DNA of 36,131 nucleotides, from contig JAOAUI010000441.1 in the NCBI GenBank assembly GCA_030157685.1, forward strand, positions 1 to 36,131, written 5' to 3'. Position 1 is the first letter of the stretch, and each line of letters begins with the position of its first letter. This DNA comes from Ferruginibacter sp. Lineage in GTDB: Bacteria > Bacteroidota > Bacteroidia > Chitinophagales > Chitinophagaceae. Below are positions 16,111 to 26,129 of the stretch, in pieces. Made by a program: the position numbers and the translations under genes. The notes below the pieces were generated by a model. That model had not been told where the DNA came from, searched no databases, and was given only the letters and a program-made list of their open reading frames with translations.

Positions 16111-16458
16111 ATGTTATCACTTAACCTAGCACCCATATTCAATGCCCGTGGCATTACCAAACCACATGGTTTCCTCGTACGTAACGGCTTCAGCCCTTTC
16201 ACTGCCAGCCGTCTCATGAACAACCAAACAGTTGTTTTTCGCCTGGAGCATATGGAAAAACTCTGTGAAATTCTCGTATGTGAACCAAACGATTTGCTGC
16301 TCTTCACCCCCAATAAAAACAAGCAGTATGCTCCCAACCATCCCTTGTTAAAACTCACCCAGGATGATAGCAATAACTGGTCAGCTGCTATAGCTGCCAT
16401 GCCTTTTAAAGAATTGAAAGAGGCTGCTAATAAGATCATTGGTAAAGATGGACAGTAA
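16111..16458 (+). CDS. Small HTH (XRE/Cro-CI-like) DNA-binding protein
   Basis: 115 aa; IFNARGITKPHGFLVRNGFSPFTASRLMNNQTVVFRLEHMEKLCEILVCEPNDLLLFTP resembles the HTH core of XRE proteins. Confidence 0.75.
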   Translation: MLSLNLAPIFNARGITKPHGFLVRNGFSPFTASRLMNNQTVVFRLEHMEKLCEILVCEPNDLLLFTPNKNKQYAPNHPLLKLTQDDSNNWSAAIAAMPFKELKEAANKIIGKDGQ

Positions 16459-16494
16459 GATCGGTTTTAGGTGAGCAGGAAAATAAGCAGGCTT

Positions 16495-17370
16495 TTATTT
16501 AAACAGTTCCAAACATTTTCGCAAACTACTTTCCCAATCCCGAACTGCAACTCCAAATGTCTCTTTAATTTTTGTAGTATCTAAGACTGAATATGCCGGC
16601 CGCTTTGCAGCAGTAGGATATTGTGCAGTTGTAATTGGATTAACAATACATTTACTGCCTGTTAATTCTTTTATAGCAACTGCAAATTCATACCAGTTGG
16701 TAATGCCTGCATTTGAGTGATGATAGATTCCCGGATTTTCTTTGCTTTTGCCGGATGCGATCATCTGCATAATGGCAGCAGCAAGATCAGCGGCATAAGT
16801 TGGGCAACCAACCTGATCGCTTACCACATTGATTGATTCTCTTTCCTTCATCAGCCGCAACATCGTCTTCACAAAATTATTACCAAAGAAAGAGTATACC
16901 CAGGCAGTGCGAATGATAATTGCCGACGGGCAATTTTCCGATGCTGAAACCTCGCCCTGTAGTTTTGATTGGCCGTAAACACTTACCGGGTTTGTTTTGT
17001 CTGTTTCTTTATAAGGTTGGCTGGCCGTACCATCAAAAACATAATCAGTGGAAATATGGATGAGTTGCGTATTATTTTTTTTACAAACTGTGGCAAGGGC
17101 TGCAACGGCAGTTGCATTAATTAAGAAAGCATTTTCCTTTTCTGATTCTGCTTTATCAACGGCAGTATATGCTGCGCAATTGATGCAGAAGTCTATTGCC
17201 TGCTCTGAAAAATATTTTTGTATTGACGTAGCATTTGCAATATTCAAGTCATCTTTTCCAGCAAATAAAAATTGGTATCCTTCAAATGCCGGAGCCAGCA
17301 TCTGTAACTCATTGCCCAACTGGCCATTAGCACCGGTAACTAATATGGTGGGCTTATTGCTCAAAGACAA
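16495..17370 (-). CDS. rmlD: dTDP-4-dehydrorhamnose reductase
   Basis: 291 aa; ILVTGANGQLGNELQ, STDYVFDGTASQPYKETDKTNPVSVYGQSKLQGE. Confidence 0.94.
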   Translation of the reverse strand: MSLSNKPTILVTGANGQLGNELQMLAPAFEGYQFLFAGKDDLNIANATSIQKYFSEQAIDFCINCAAYTAVDKAESEKENAFLINATAVAALATVCKKNNTQLIHISTDYVFDGTASQPYKETDKTNPVSVYGQSKLQGEVSASENCPSAIIIRTAWVYSFFGNNFVKTMLRLMKERESINVVSDQVGCPTYAADLAAAIMQMIASGKSKENPGIYHHSNAGITNWYEFAVAIKELTGSKCIVNPITTAQYPTAAKRPAYSVLDTTKIKETFGVAVRDWESSLRKCLELFK

Positions 17371-17914
17371 AGTTGTTTTTGCAATTCAATAAGGAAGGTT
17401 GCTGCAGGTCTTTTTCAGAAATAATGGCTTTATCAGCAGGAATATTCCAATCAATATTTAAAGCCGCATCATTGTAAAGAATACCGGCTTCCGATTCTTT
17501 ATTATAAAATTCATCGCATTTATACATCACTTCTGCGGTTTCGCTCAATACAGAGAATCCATGGGCAAACCCTTTCGGTATCAGCAATTGTTTATTATTT
17601 TCTGCCGATAACTCAATAGAAAAAGCCATGCCATAAGTAGGAGAACCCGTGCGGATATCAACCACAACATCCATTATTTTACCACTTAGCACCCTTACTA
17701 ATTTTGTTTGTGCATGCGGATTTAACTGGTAATGCAGGCCACGGATTACGCCAAAGGAAGATTTGGACTGGTTATCCTGAACAAACCTGTCATTAATACC
17801 GGCTGCATGAAATACTCTTTCACTATAACTCTCAAAAAAATATCCCCTGCTGTCTTTGATTACAGTTGGTTCAAAAATTACAAGTCCGGGAAATTCTGTT
17901 CGTATTAAAGCCAT
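17354..17914 (-). CDS. rmlC: dTDP-4-dehydrorhamnose 3,5-epimerase
   Basis: 186 aa; DSRGYFFESY, QDNQSKSSFGVIRGLHYQ, PKGFAHGFSVLSETAEVMYKCDEFY. Confidence 0.95.
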   Translation of the reverse strand: MALIRTEFPGLVIFEPTVIKDSRGYFFESYSERVFHAAGINDRFVQDNQSKSSFGVIRGLHYQLNPHAQTKLVRVLSGKIMDVVVDIRTGSPTYGMAFSIELSAENNKQLLIPKGFAHGFSVLSETAEVMYKCDEFYNKESEAGILYNDAALNIDWNIPADKAIISEKDLQQPSLLNCKNNFVFEQ

Positions 17915-17919
17915 TTTTT

Positions 17920-18045
17920 GTTAATTGATAATGGATAACTGGCAAATGGATAATGTTTGATGATTTAAGCTGTATCCAATTTGAAAATCAGCTTTTATTC
18001 TGAAAAGTTATCAATTATTCACTACTTAATTATCCATTGCTATAC
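17920..18045. repeat. Inverted pair of 7-bp degenerate arrays between rmlC and the epimerase gene
   Basis: GTTAATT GATAATG GATAACT GGCAAAT GGATAAT GTTTGAT GATTTAA ... AGTTATC AATTATT CACTACT TAATTAT CCATTGC. Confidence 0.6.
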
Positions 18046-19022
18046 TTTTGTTTAAAGAATTCTATCGTCTCTTCCAAACCTGCTTCAAATTTTTTTACAG
18101 GTTCATAACCCAGTAATTTTTTTGCCAGCGAAATGTCAGCTAAAGAATCTCTGATATCACCGGCTCTTGGCTCCCGGTAGGTTGCTGCAAAATCACTTTT
18201 TAAATATTCAACACAGGCATTGTATAAATAATTCACCGAAAAATTTTCGCCCATTGCAATATTGTATACTTTGTTCAATGCTTCGGCATTATCAGTAAGC
18301 ATGCCTTTTATATTTACCTGCACAGCATTGTCAATAAAAGTAAAATCACGGGTTTGTCCGCCATCGCCATTTATAAAAACTTCAGTGCGGTTCATGATGT
18401 GCTTTACAAACAATGGAATTACTGCAGCGTAAGCCCCATCAGGGTCCTGGCGTGGCCCAAAAATATTAAAATACCTGAAGCCCATCAACTTTATCCCATA
18501 CACATCAGCAAAAACCTGGGCGTATAATTCGTTTGTTTTTTTAGTGGCGGCATAAGGCGATAGGCAATTGCCAACCTTGTTTTCCTGTTTGGGTAAGGTT
18601 GGTTCATCACCATAAACAGAAGATGAAGAAGCGTACACAAACTGTTTAATATTATTATCAACTGCGGCTTTCAGCATATTTGCAAAGCCTCCAATATTTA
18701 CTTCGGTAAAATAAACCGGTTCTTTTATGCTGCGTGGTACAGAACCCAATGCGGCCTGGTGGCTTACATAATCCATTCCGGCGCAAGCCTGCTGACAGGT
18801 ATCTATATTCCTGATATCACCTTCAATAAATTCAAATTGATCGTATCGCTTTAAAATATCAAGATTAGATTGAAAACCATTCACCAGATTATCAAGCACT
18901 CTTACTTTTCCGGCCCCGTTCTTTAAAAGATATTCTGCGATATGGCTGCCGATAAAGCCTGCGCCTCCTGTGATAAGAAAGGAAGACTGACTTAAATCTT
19001 TTGTATGAAATGTAGTGCTCAT
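18030..19022 (-). CDS. NAD-dependent epimerase, UDP-GlcNAc 4-epimerase (WbpP/TviC-like)
   Basis: 330 aa; FLITGGAGFIGSHIAEYLL, QAALGSVPRSIKEP, RYFNIFGPRQDPDGAYAAVIPLF. Confidence 0.85.
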   Translation of the reverse strand: MSTTFHTKDLSQSSFLITGGAGFIGSHIAEYLLKNGAGKVRVLDNLVNGFQSNLDILKRYDQFEFIEGDIRNIDTCQQACAGMDYVSHQAALGSVPRSIKEPVYFTEVNIGGFANMLKAAVDNNIKQFVYASSSSVYGDEPTLPKQENKVGNCLSPYAATKKTNELYAQVFADVYGIKLMGFRYFNIFGPRQDPDGAYAAVIPLFVKHIMNRTEVFINGDGGQTRDFTFIDNAVQVNIKGMLTDNAEALNKVYNIAMGENFSVNYLYNACVEYLKSDFAATYREPRAGDIRDSLADISLAKKLLGYEPVKKFEAGLEETIEFFKQKYSNG

Positions 19023-19095
19023 TATTTTACTCCTTCAATCTTTATACTCCCTATTCCAGTTCCCTCTCCTTTGGAGAGGGGTTGGGGTGAGGCTT

Positions 19096-20385
19096 TTACA
19101 GGCTCCAATATTTCCTCGACGTAATTTTATTGCGGTATATACCTTTTAAGTCTGCAACTATTGCATCAGCTTTTGTTATAGATGCAAAATAGTTATCGTC
19201 CAGTTTTTTATAATCATCATGCGGAACTGTAACTAATACAGCATCATAATCATTACTCAATTCGGGCGTAAGCTCAAAGCCATATTCATGCATCAGTTCA
19301 GCACTATCGGCATGCGGATCTGTTACATGTACGTTCAGTGAAAAAGCTTTTAGTTCCTTAATAACATCTGCTACTTTACTGTTTCTTATATCACTTACAT
19401 TTTCCTTAAAAGTAGCACCCATCACCAATACCTTGGCATCTTTTACATTGCCATTTGTTTGAATGATGTTCTGCAAAATTTTTCTTGCCACATAACCCGC
19501 CATGGCATCATTAATAAAACGGCCTGCTAAAATTACCTGTGAATTGTAACCTAATTTTTTTGATTTGTATGTAAGGTAATAGGGGTCAACACCGATGCAA
19601 TGCCCGCCAACAAGCCCCGGTTGAAATTTCAGGAAATTCCATTTGGTGCCTGCGGCTTCCAATACTTCGTAGGTGTTGATATTCATTTTATCAAAGATGA
19701 TGGAGAGTTCATTCATCAAGGCAATGTTCAGATCACGCTGTGTGTTTTCAATAATTTTTGCAGCTTCGGCTACTTTAATGGAAGATGCTTTGTGTACGCC
19801 GGCTTTTACAACCAGTTCATACACTTTGGCAATCGTATCCAAACTTTCAGCACAACAACCGCTCACTACTTTTATAATGGTACTGATGGTATGCTCCTTA
19901 TCGCCCGGGTTTATTCTTTCGGGTGAATATCCGATCATATAATCTTCGGTCATTTTTAAACCCGAGAGTTTTTCGATGATGGGTACACAATCTTCTTCGG
20001 TACAACCCGGATAAACCGTGCTTTCATAAACCACATAATCTCCTTTCTTAATTACTTTACCAATTGTTTCACTGGCACGTGTTACGGGAATAAGATCGGG
20101 TACATTGTGTTCATCAACAGGCGTTGGTACTGCAACGATGAAGAAATTCGCTTTTCTTAAAACATCCAGGTCGTTCGTAAATTCAATATCGCATCCGTCA
20201 AAAGCAGCAGCTTCCAGTTCCTGGCTGGGGTCAATTTTATTACGCATCATTTCCACACGCTGTGCATTGATATCGAAGCCAATTACTTTTATCTTTTTTG
20301 CAAACTCCAGCGCAATAGGCAGGCCTACATAGCCAAGGCCGATTACTGCCAATGTCTTTTTCTTTTCTAACAGATCCTGGTACAT
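19096..20385 (-). CDS. Nucleotide sugar dehydrogenase (UDP-N-acetyl-hexosamine dehydrogenase, WbpO/TviB-like)
   Basis: 429 aa; AVIGLGYVGLPIALEFAKK, YESTVYPGCTEEDCVPIIE, SPERINPGDKEHT, GGHCIGVDPYYLTYK. Confidence 0.9.
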   Translation of the reverse strand: MYQDLLEKKKTLAVIGLGYVGLPIALEFAKKIKVIGFDINAQRVEMMRNKIDPSQELEAAAFDGCDIEFTNDLDVLRKANFFIVAVPTPVDEHNVPDLIPVTRASETIGKVIKKGDYVVYESTVYPGCTEEDCVPIIEKLSGLKMTEDYMIGYSPERINPGDKEHTISTIIKVVSGCCAESLDTIAKVYELVVKAGVHKASSIKVAEAAKIIENTQRDLNIALMNELSIIFDKMNINTYEVLEAAGTKWNFLKFQPGLVGGHCIGVDPYYLTYKSKKLGYNSQVILAGRFINDAMAGYVARKILQNIIQTNGNVKDAKVLVMGATFKENVSDIRNSKVADVIKELKAFSLNVHVTDPHADSAELMHEYGFELTPELSNDYDAVLVTVPHDDYKKLDDNYFASITKADAIVADLKGIYRNKITSRKYWSL

Positions 20386-20391
20386 CTTTTA

Positions 20392-20420
20392 ATGGATAAT
20401 TAATAATTGAATAATGGATA
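20392..20420. repeat. 7-bp degenerate repeat between the UXS and nucleotide-sugar dehydrogenase genes
   Basis: ATGGATA ATTAATA ATTGAATA ATGGATA. Confidence 0.55.
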
Positions 20421-20421
20421 A

Positions 20422-21423
20422 TTAGCTTTTACTTTCAAACTCTTTCGGTAACTTATTCAACTCCTCTTTTGGTAAACTTTTAAAATACTCATAAGTTATT
20501 TTTAAGCCTTCTGCTCTTGATACTTTAGGTTCCCATCCCAGCAGTTTTTTTGCTTTTGTAATATCGGGCTGGCGTTGTTTTGGATCATCTGTAGGCAATT
20601 CCTTAAAAACAATTTTTTGTTTTGTTCCGGTCAGTTTTATTATTTCTTCCGCAAAATCAAGCAGGGAAATTTCATCAGGGTTACCAACATTCACCGGCTC
20701 TGAATAATCACTCATCAGCAGGCGGTAAATGCCATCCACCAAATCATCTACATAACAAAAACTGCGGGTCTGGCTGCCATCACCAAAAACAGTAAGGTCT
20801 TCGCCACGCAATGCCTGGCCAATAAATGCAGGTAATGCACGGCCATCATTCAGGCGCATTCTTGGGCCGTAGGTATTAAATATGCGTACGATCCTGGTTT
20901 CAACATCATGAAAAGTATGATAAGCCATGGTGATGGCTTCCATAAAACGTTTGGCTTCATCATACACACCACGTGGCCCAACCGGATTTACATTGCCCCA
21001 GTATTCTTCGGTTTGCGGATGCACCAATGGATCGCCATATACTTCGCTGGTTGATGCAACCAGTATCCTGGCGTTTTTGGATTTTGCCAATCCCAGGCAA
21101 TTATGCGTACCCAACGAACTTACTTTTAAAGTCTGAATAGGAATTTTTAAATAATCTATGGGGCTGGCCGGTGATGCAAAGTGTAAAATATAATCAAGCT
21201 TGCCGGTTACATGTATGAATTTAGAAACATCGTGATGGTAAAATTCAAACTCTTTTAATTTAAAAAGATGCTCGATGTTTTTCAGGTCGCCGGTAATTAA
21301 ATTATCCATGCCCATCACCTGGAAACCTTCTTTAATAAAGCGGTCGCAAAGATGGCTTCCCAAAAAACCTGCTGCACCGGTAATTAAAACGCGTTTTCCT
21401 TTCTGGATATTTTCAATATTCAT
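20422..21423 (-). CDS. UDP-glucuronate decarboxylase (UXS-like SDR)
   Basis: 333 aa; [69 protein letters not shown]. Confidence 0.9.
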   Translation of the reverse strand: MNIENIQKGKRVLITGAAGFLGSHLCDRFIKEGFQVMGMDNLITGDLKNIEHLFKLKEFEFYHHDVSKFIHVTGKLDYILHFASPASPIDYLKIPIQTLKVSSLGTHNCLGLAKSKNARILVASTSEVYGDPLVHPQTEEYWGNVNPVGPRGVYDEAKRFMEAITMAYHTFHDVETRIVRIFNTYGPRMRLNDGRALPAFIGQALRGEDLTVFGDGSQTRSFCYVDDLVDGIYRLLMSDYSEPVNVGNPDEISLLDFAEEIIKLTGTKQKIVFKELPTDDPKQRQPDITKAKKLLGWEPKVSRAEGLKITYEYFKSLPKEELNKLPKEFESKS

Positions 21424-21433
21424 GCTGTTAGTT

Positions 21434-22792
21434 TTATAAATCCTCCTGAATATTCGAATTGTTAACTCCTTTCAGGATTTGGGGAATTATTGTTTTTCTG
21501 CCAACACTCACATAATAAAAACCAAGTTCTTCCATTTTATTCAGGTCGAAAAGGTTTCTGCCATCGAAAATTACTTTATTTTTTAACAAAGAAACCATGT
21601 TATTAAAATCAGGTGTACGAAACTCACTCCATTCAGTTGCAATTACCAATGCATCTGCATCAACCAAAGCATCATACTGACGCTCGGCAAAATGTATATT
21701 ATCCGCATAAATTGCTTTTACATTATTCATGGCTTCGGGGTCGTAAGCGCTTACAACAGCACCTTCAGCAAGTAAAGCATCAATAATGGTTAAGGCCGGC
21801 GCTTCACGAATATCATCTGTATTGGGTTTAAAAGCCAAACCCCAAACCGCAATTTTTTTTCCATTTAAATCATTATTGAAATAAGTTTTTATCTGCGGTA
21901 CTAAATGTAATTTCTGTTTTTCATTTACATCCATTACTGCATCCAGTATCTTAAATTCGTAATTAACTTCAGATGATGATCTTGCCAGCGCCTGCACATC
22001 TTTTGGAAAGCAGCTGCCGCCATAACCTATGCCGGGAAACAAAAATCTTTTGCCAATTCGTTCATCGCTGCCAATGCCTTTACGTACCATATCCACATCG
22101 GCACCTAACAATTCGCAGAGATTTGCAATCTCATTCATGAAAGTGATCTTGGTTGCCAAAAAAGAATTGGCGGCATATTTTGTAAGCTCAGCACTTTTTT
22201 CATCCATATAAATAATGGGATTGCCTTGGCGTACAAAAGGCAGGTACAAATCGTTCAATGCTTTTTTTGCTCTTTCTGATGTTGTGCCAATAACCACACG
22301 GTCCGGTTTCATAAAATCATCAACGGCTACACCTTCTCTTAAAAATTCGGGATTGGAAACTATATCAAATTCAACTTTTGCATTTTTTGCAACAGCAGCA
22401 TGTACTTTATCGGCAGTGCCAACGGGCACAGTGCTTTTATCTATAATAATAACGTAGTCGGAAATTATTTTTCCCAGATCATCGGCTACACCCAAAATAT
22501 ATTTCAGATCAGCACTTCCATCTTCACCGGGTGGTGTGGGCAGTGCCAGAAATATGATTTGTGCACCGGCAATACCTTCAACTAAATTTGTTGTAAAATG
22601 CAAACGGCCTTCTTTCTGGTTACGCAGAAAAAGTTTTTCCAAACCAGGCTCATAAATAGTAAGCTCACCGCCATTTAGTTTATTGATCTTTGATGCATCA
22701 ATGTCAACACAGGTTACCGTGTTTCCTGTTTCTGCAAAACAGGTTCCGGTTACCAATCCAACATAGCCTGTTCCAACTACAGCAATTTTCAT
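21434..22792 (-). CDS. ugd: UDP-glucose 6-dehydrogenase
   Basis: 452 aa; [62 protein letters not shown]. Confidence 0.95.
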   Translation of the reverse strand: MKIAVVGTGYVGLVTGTCFAETGNTVTCVDIDASKINKLNGGELTIYEPGLEKLFLRNQKEGRLHFTTNLVEGIAGAQIIFLALPTPPGEDGSADLKYILGVADDLGKIISDYVIIIDKSTVPVGTADKVHAAVAKNAKVEFDIVSNPEFLREGVAVDDFMKPDRVVIGTTSERAKKALNDLYLPFVRQGNPIIYMDEKSAELTKYAANSFLATKITFMNEIANLCELLGADVDMVRKGIGSDERIGKRFLFPGIGYGGSCFPKDVQALARSSSEVNYEFKILDAVMDVNEKQKLHLVPQIKTYFNNDLNGKKIAVWGLAFKPNTDDIREAPALTIIDALLAEGAVVSAYDPEAMNNVKAIYADNIHFAERQYDALVDADALVIATEWSEFRTPDFNNMVSLLKNKVIFDGRNLFDLNKMEELGFYYVSVGRKTIIPQILKGVNNSNIQEDL

Positions 22793-22795
22793 TTG

Positions 22796-23926
22796 TTATC
22801 TGTTTATATACTCTAAAACTTTATTTACAATAAATGTTTGTTGTTCCTCGTCAAGTTCGGTATGAATGGGTAAAGAGATCACCCTTTCTGTTAACCAGTC
22901 TGTAACCGGTAAATTAAAATCGCTGCCACCAAATGCATCAAACATTTTTTGCCTGTGCGCCGGTACCGGGTAATAGATCATGGACGGTACACCCTGATCG
23001 GCTAAATACTGGTTCAAACCATCCCGGTCAACACCGTTTAAAGTTAAAGTGTATTGATGAAAAACGTGTTTATTATTGCCATCTCTAAACGGAATAGTTA
23101 TGAATTTATTTTCTGCAAAAGCCTGATCATAAAAATCAGCAGCTTTCCTGCGGGCAGCAATGTATTCGTCCAGGTGTTTTAGTTTAATATCCAGGATAGC
23201 CGCCTGCATGGCATCCAGCCTGCTGTTGCAGCCCACCACATCGTGGTAGTAGCGCTTGCTTTGGCCGTGAGATGCGATCATTCTTAATTTAGCCGCCAAC
23301 TCATCATCATCAGTAAACATAGCACCACCATCGCCAAATGCCCCCAGGTTTTTTGATGGATAAAAAGACGTACATCCGATTTGCCCGATACTGCCTGTCT
23401 TTTTTACTGTACCATCGCTGAAGGTGTAATCGTTGCCTATTGCCTGTGCATTATCTTCAATTACCGGTAAATTATGTTTTGCTGCAATGGCCATTATCTT
23501 TTCCATATCGGCCGCATGGCCATAAAGATGTACCGGTATAATGGCTTTTGTCTTGGGTGTGATGGCTTTTTCAATCGCTTCAGGATCTATACAAAATGTC
23601 TTGGGGTTTACTTCAACAAAAACCGGTTTAATGTTGAGCAAAGCTGCTACTTCAACCGTGGCAATATAAGTAAAGGAAGGAGTGATTACTTCATCGCCGG
23701 GTTGTAAACCCAGGGCCATCATGGCAATCTGCAAAGCATCGGTACCATTGGCGCAGGGAATACAATGCCTGCTGCCATGATATTTTGCAAGGTTTTCTGC
23801 AAAGTCATTTACTACTTTACCACCGATGAACATGGAACTTTCCATTACGGCTATTACAGCAGCATCTACTTCGGATTTAATTTTAAGGTATTGTGTTTTG
23901 GTATCAACCATTTGTAGGGGCCTCAT
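22796..23926 (-). CDS. DegT/DnrJ/EryC1/StrS family sugar aminotransferase
   Basis: 376 aa; GTDALQIAMMALGLQPGDEVITPSFTYIAT, EDNAQAIG, TSFYPSKNLGAFGDGGA. Confidence 0.92.
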   Translation of the reverse strand: MRPLQMVDTKTQYLKIKSEVDAAVIAVMESSMFIGGKVVNDFAENLAKYHGSRHCIPCANGTDALQIAMMALGLQPGDEVITPSFTYIATVEVAALLNIKPVFVEVNPKTFCIDPEAIEKAITPKTKAIIPVHLYGHAADMEKIMAIAAKHNLPVIEDNAQAIGNDYTFSDGTVKKTGSIGQIGCTSFYPSKNLGAFGDGGAMFTDDDELAAKLRMIASHGQSKRYYHDVVGCNSRLDAMQAAILDIKLKHLDEYIAARRKAADFYDQAFAENKFITIPFRDGNNKHVFHQYTLTLNGVDRDGLNQYLADQGVPSMIYYPVPAHRQKMFDAFGGSDFNLPVTDWLTERVISLPIHTELDEEQQTFIVNKVLEYINR

Positions 23927-24015
23927 AGTAAATTATTTTATGCGTCGCAAAGATAAGGATTGCAGCAGGAATGAAGAATTTGTGATATGGGTAACTGCAA
24001 TTAAAAAATAGCCAT

Positions 24016-24023
24016 TAGATTTG
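24016..24023 (+). promoter_or_regulatory. Bacteroidota -7 element (TAGATTTG) upstream of waaA
   Basis: Matches TAnnTTTG 11 bp before the ATG. Confidence 0.4.
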
Positions 24024-24034
24024 TTGAAACTTCG

Positions 24035-25306
24035 ATGCTGAGTAAATTTTTATATAACCTGTTTCTGTTGCTGTATTCATGCGGTATACGTGTTGCTGCT
24101 ATTGCCAACCCTAAAGCCAAAAAATGGCTCAATGGCCGCAAGGATATCTTCGCTTCAATCAACTCAAGACTCAAGACTCAAGACTCAAAACTAATTTGGA
24201 TGCATTGCGCCAGCCTTGGTGAATTTGAGCAGGGCAGGCCCTTGCTGGAAGAACTGAAATCAGCAAATCCGCAACAAAAAATTGTACTCACTTTTTTTTC
24301 TCCCTCTGGTTATGAAATGATGAAAGATTATAAAGGGGCTGATTTTGTTTTTTATCTGCCGATGGATTCGCAGGTGAATGCAGGAAAGTTTCTGGATGCA
24401 GTAAACCCTTCTTTGGTACTTTGGGTGAAATATGAATACTGGTTTTATTATCTCACCGAAATTAAGCAAAGAAATATTCCGACTGTTCTGGTATCTGGCA
24501 TATTCCGTAAAAATCAACCTTTTTTTAAATGGTATGGTGCTATCTGGAAAAAAATGCTGGAAAGTTTTACGCATTTTTTTGTGCAGAATGAAGAATCGCA
24601 GCAATTGCTTTCAACACTTGGTTTCACAAAAAATATAACCATGAATGGCGATACCCGCTTTGACAGGGTATTGGAAATTGCGGCACATTTTACACCCGTT
24701 ACCGGCATTGAAGAATTTTGCGGAGATAGCCCGGTAATTGTAGCCGGCAGCACCTGGGAAGAAGATGAAATAGAATTATTACATTTTGTAAACGTGAATA
24801 AACAGGTAAAATTTATTATTGCACCGCATGAAATTGATAAAACCAATTTAAAGGATGTGAAAGATGAATTTCCGGATTCAATATTCTATTCAGAATTGAA
24901 CAACTTACAACGGACGATGGACAACGGACAACCCAATGTTTTAATAATAGACAACATCGGCATGCTTTCCCGCCTGTATAAGTATGCAACTGTAACATTT
25001 GTTGGTGGCGGTTATGGGGCCGACGGAGTGCACAATGTTTTGGAAGCAGCAGTTTATGGCAAGCCGGTTGTATTTGGCCCGGTGTACGAAAAATTTTATG
25101 AAGCAATAGGATTGGTGAACAGCGGAGGAGCCGTTAGTATTGATGGTGGACCGGTTAAACTGGAAACTGTTTTAAATGGATTGCTCAATGATGAAACAGA
25201 AAGAACAAGAAGGGGAGAAGCTGCAGCACAATTTGTTAAGGGAAACGCCGGTGCCTCAAAAAAAATAATGAAGTTTATTCAGGAAAAACGCCTTTTAACC
25301 AGTTGA
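24035..25306 (+). CDS. waaA: 3-deoxy-D-manno-octulosonic acid (Kdo) transferase
   Basis: 423 aa; WMHCASLGEFEQGRPLLEEL, FFSPSGYEM, GNDTRFDRV-like NGDTRFDRV, VAGSTWEEDE, GGGYGADGVHNVLEAAVYGKPVVFGP. Confidence 0.93.
   Translation: MLSKFLYNLFLLLYSCGIRVAAIANPKAKKWLNGRKDIFASINSRLKTQDSKLIWMHCASLGEFEQGRPLLEELKSANPQQKIVLTFFSPSGYEMMKDYKGADFVFYLPMDSQVNAGKFLDAVNPSLVLWVKYEYWFYYLTEIKQRNIPTVLVSGIFRKNQPFFKWYGAIWKKMLESFTHFFVQNEESQQLLSTLGFTKNITMNGDTRFDRVLEIAAHFTPVTGIEEFCGDSPVIVAGSTWEEDEIELLHFVNVNKQVKFIIAPHEIDKTNLKDVKDEFPDSIFYSELNNLQRTMDNGQPNVLIIDNIGMLSRLYKYATVTFVGGGYGADGVHNVLEAAVYGKPVVFGPVYEKFYEAIGLVNSGGAVSIDGGPVKLETVLNGLLNDETERTRRGEAAAQFVKGNAGASKKIMKFIQEKRLLTS
24162..24189. repeat. 7-bp tandem repeat (ACTCAAG) inside waaA
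   Basis: ACTCAAG at 24162, 24169, 24176 and ACTCAAA at 24183. Confidence 0.85.
24905..24932. repeat. Second 7-bp repeat inside waaA
   Basis: TTACAAC GGACGAT GGACAAC GGACAAC. Confidence 0.75.
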
Positions 25307-26028
25307 AAAAACTGCGCTACCATTTCATTGTTGCTATCCCAACCGTTTTTAACTTTCAACTCTCTTTGTATCCAGTATTCGGCTTCGGCAAAAATAGAAA
25401 AACTGTTGATGGTTTTAATGCTGCGTTCATAAGCCACTTCATCGCCACGGAATAATTCATTGATAAATAAAAAACGGTCGTTTACCCCAATGGCTTTTCT
25501 CAAATCCCTGATGGGAACTTCGGTTAAAGTATCGCCCAAATCTATTTTTGATTGTTTTAGTTTTTCATTAATGGATGCATGATTATTTGAAACAGCTTCA
25601 TTGATCTCTTTGGTCAGCTCTTCTTTTTCGGGCAGTGGCTTAAATTCCTGCTGGTGTGTAAGTGTGGGGATGTCTTCTTCCGGTTCAAAAATAATATGCG
25701 GCTTATTTTGAACACTTATCTGCTGCAGGGTTTCTGCATTCCGTTTAATTTCTTCCAGTTCGGCCTCTATTTCGGCTTCATCAACCTGTAAAATTTCAAC
25801 AATTCTTTCTTCCTGCACAGGCCCGGGCACGATTGCCGGAGATTCTTTAAGTACAGGATTCATATTAGATACGGTTACCACCACAGATTCACCTTCCAAA
25901 ACATGATGCTGCTGCAGGTGCAGTAATTCTGCCTGTAACATTTGAACGGTAAGCAACATTTGGTCTGCCGGGGCATTTTGTGCAAACTGGTCCTGTAATT
26001 TTTTTAGGAGTGTCTCCACTCTTTCCAT
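25279..26028 (-). CDS. Hypothetical protein, Gln/Glu-rich
   Basis: 249 aa; overlaps the waaA 3' end tail-to-tail by 28 bp; C-terminal RDLRKAIGVNDRFLFINELFRGDEVAYERSIKTIN segment looks conserved. Confidence 0.7.
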   Translation of the reverse strand: MERVETLLKKLQDQFAQNAPADQMLLTVQMLQAELLHLQQHHVLEGESVVVTVSNMNPVLKESPAIVPGPVQEERIVEILQVDEAEIEAELEEIKRNAETLQQISVQNKPHIIFEPEEDIPTLTHQQEFKPLPEKEELTKEINEAVSNNHASINEKLKQSKIDLGDTLTEVPIRDLRKAIGVNDRFLFINELFRGDEVAYERSIKTINSFSIFAEAEYWIQRELKVKNGWDSNNEMVAQFFQLVKRRFS

Positions 26029-26129
26029 GATATTATTATACTTTTGATGCCCATGCTTGAATGAGGCAACAGTTAAAAAAACAACAAAGCCCCCTAAGTT
26101 ACAAACTGATTTTTAAAAAAAATACTTAA

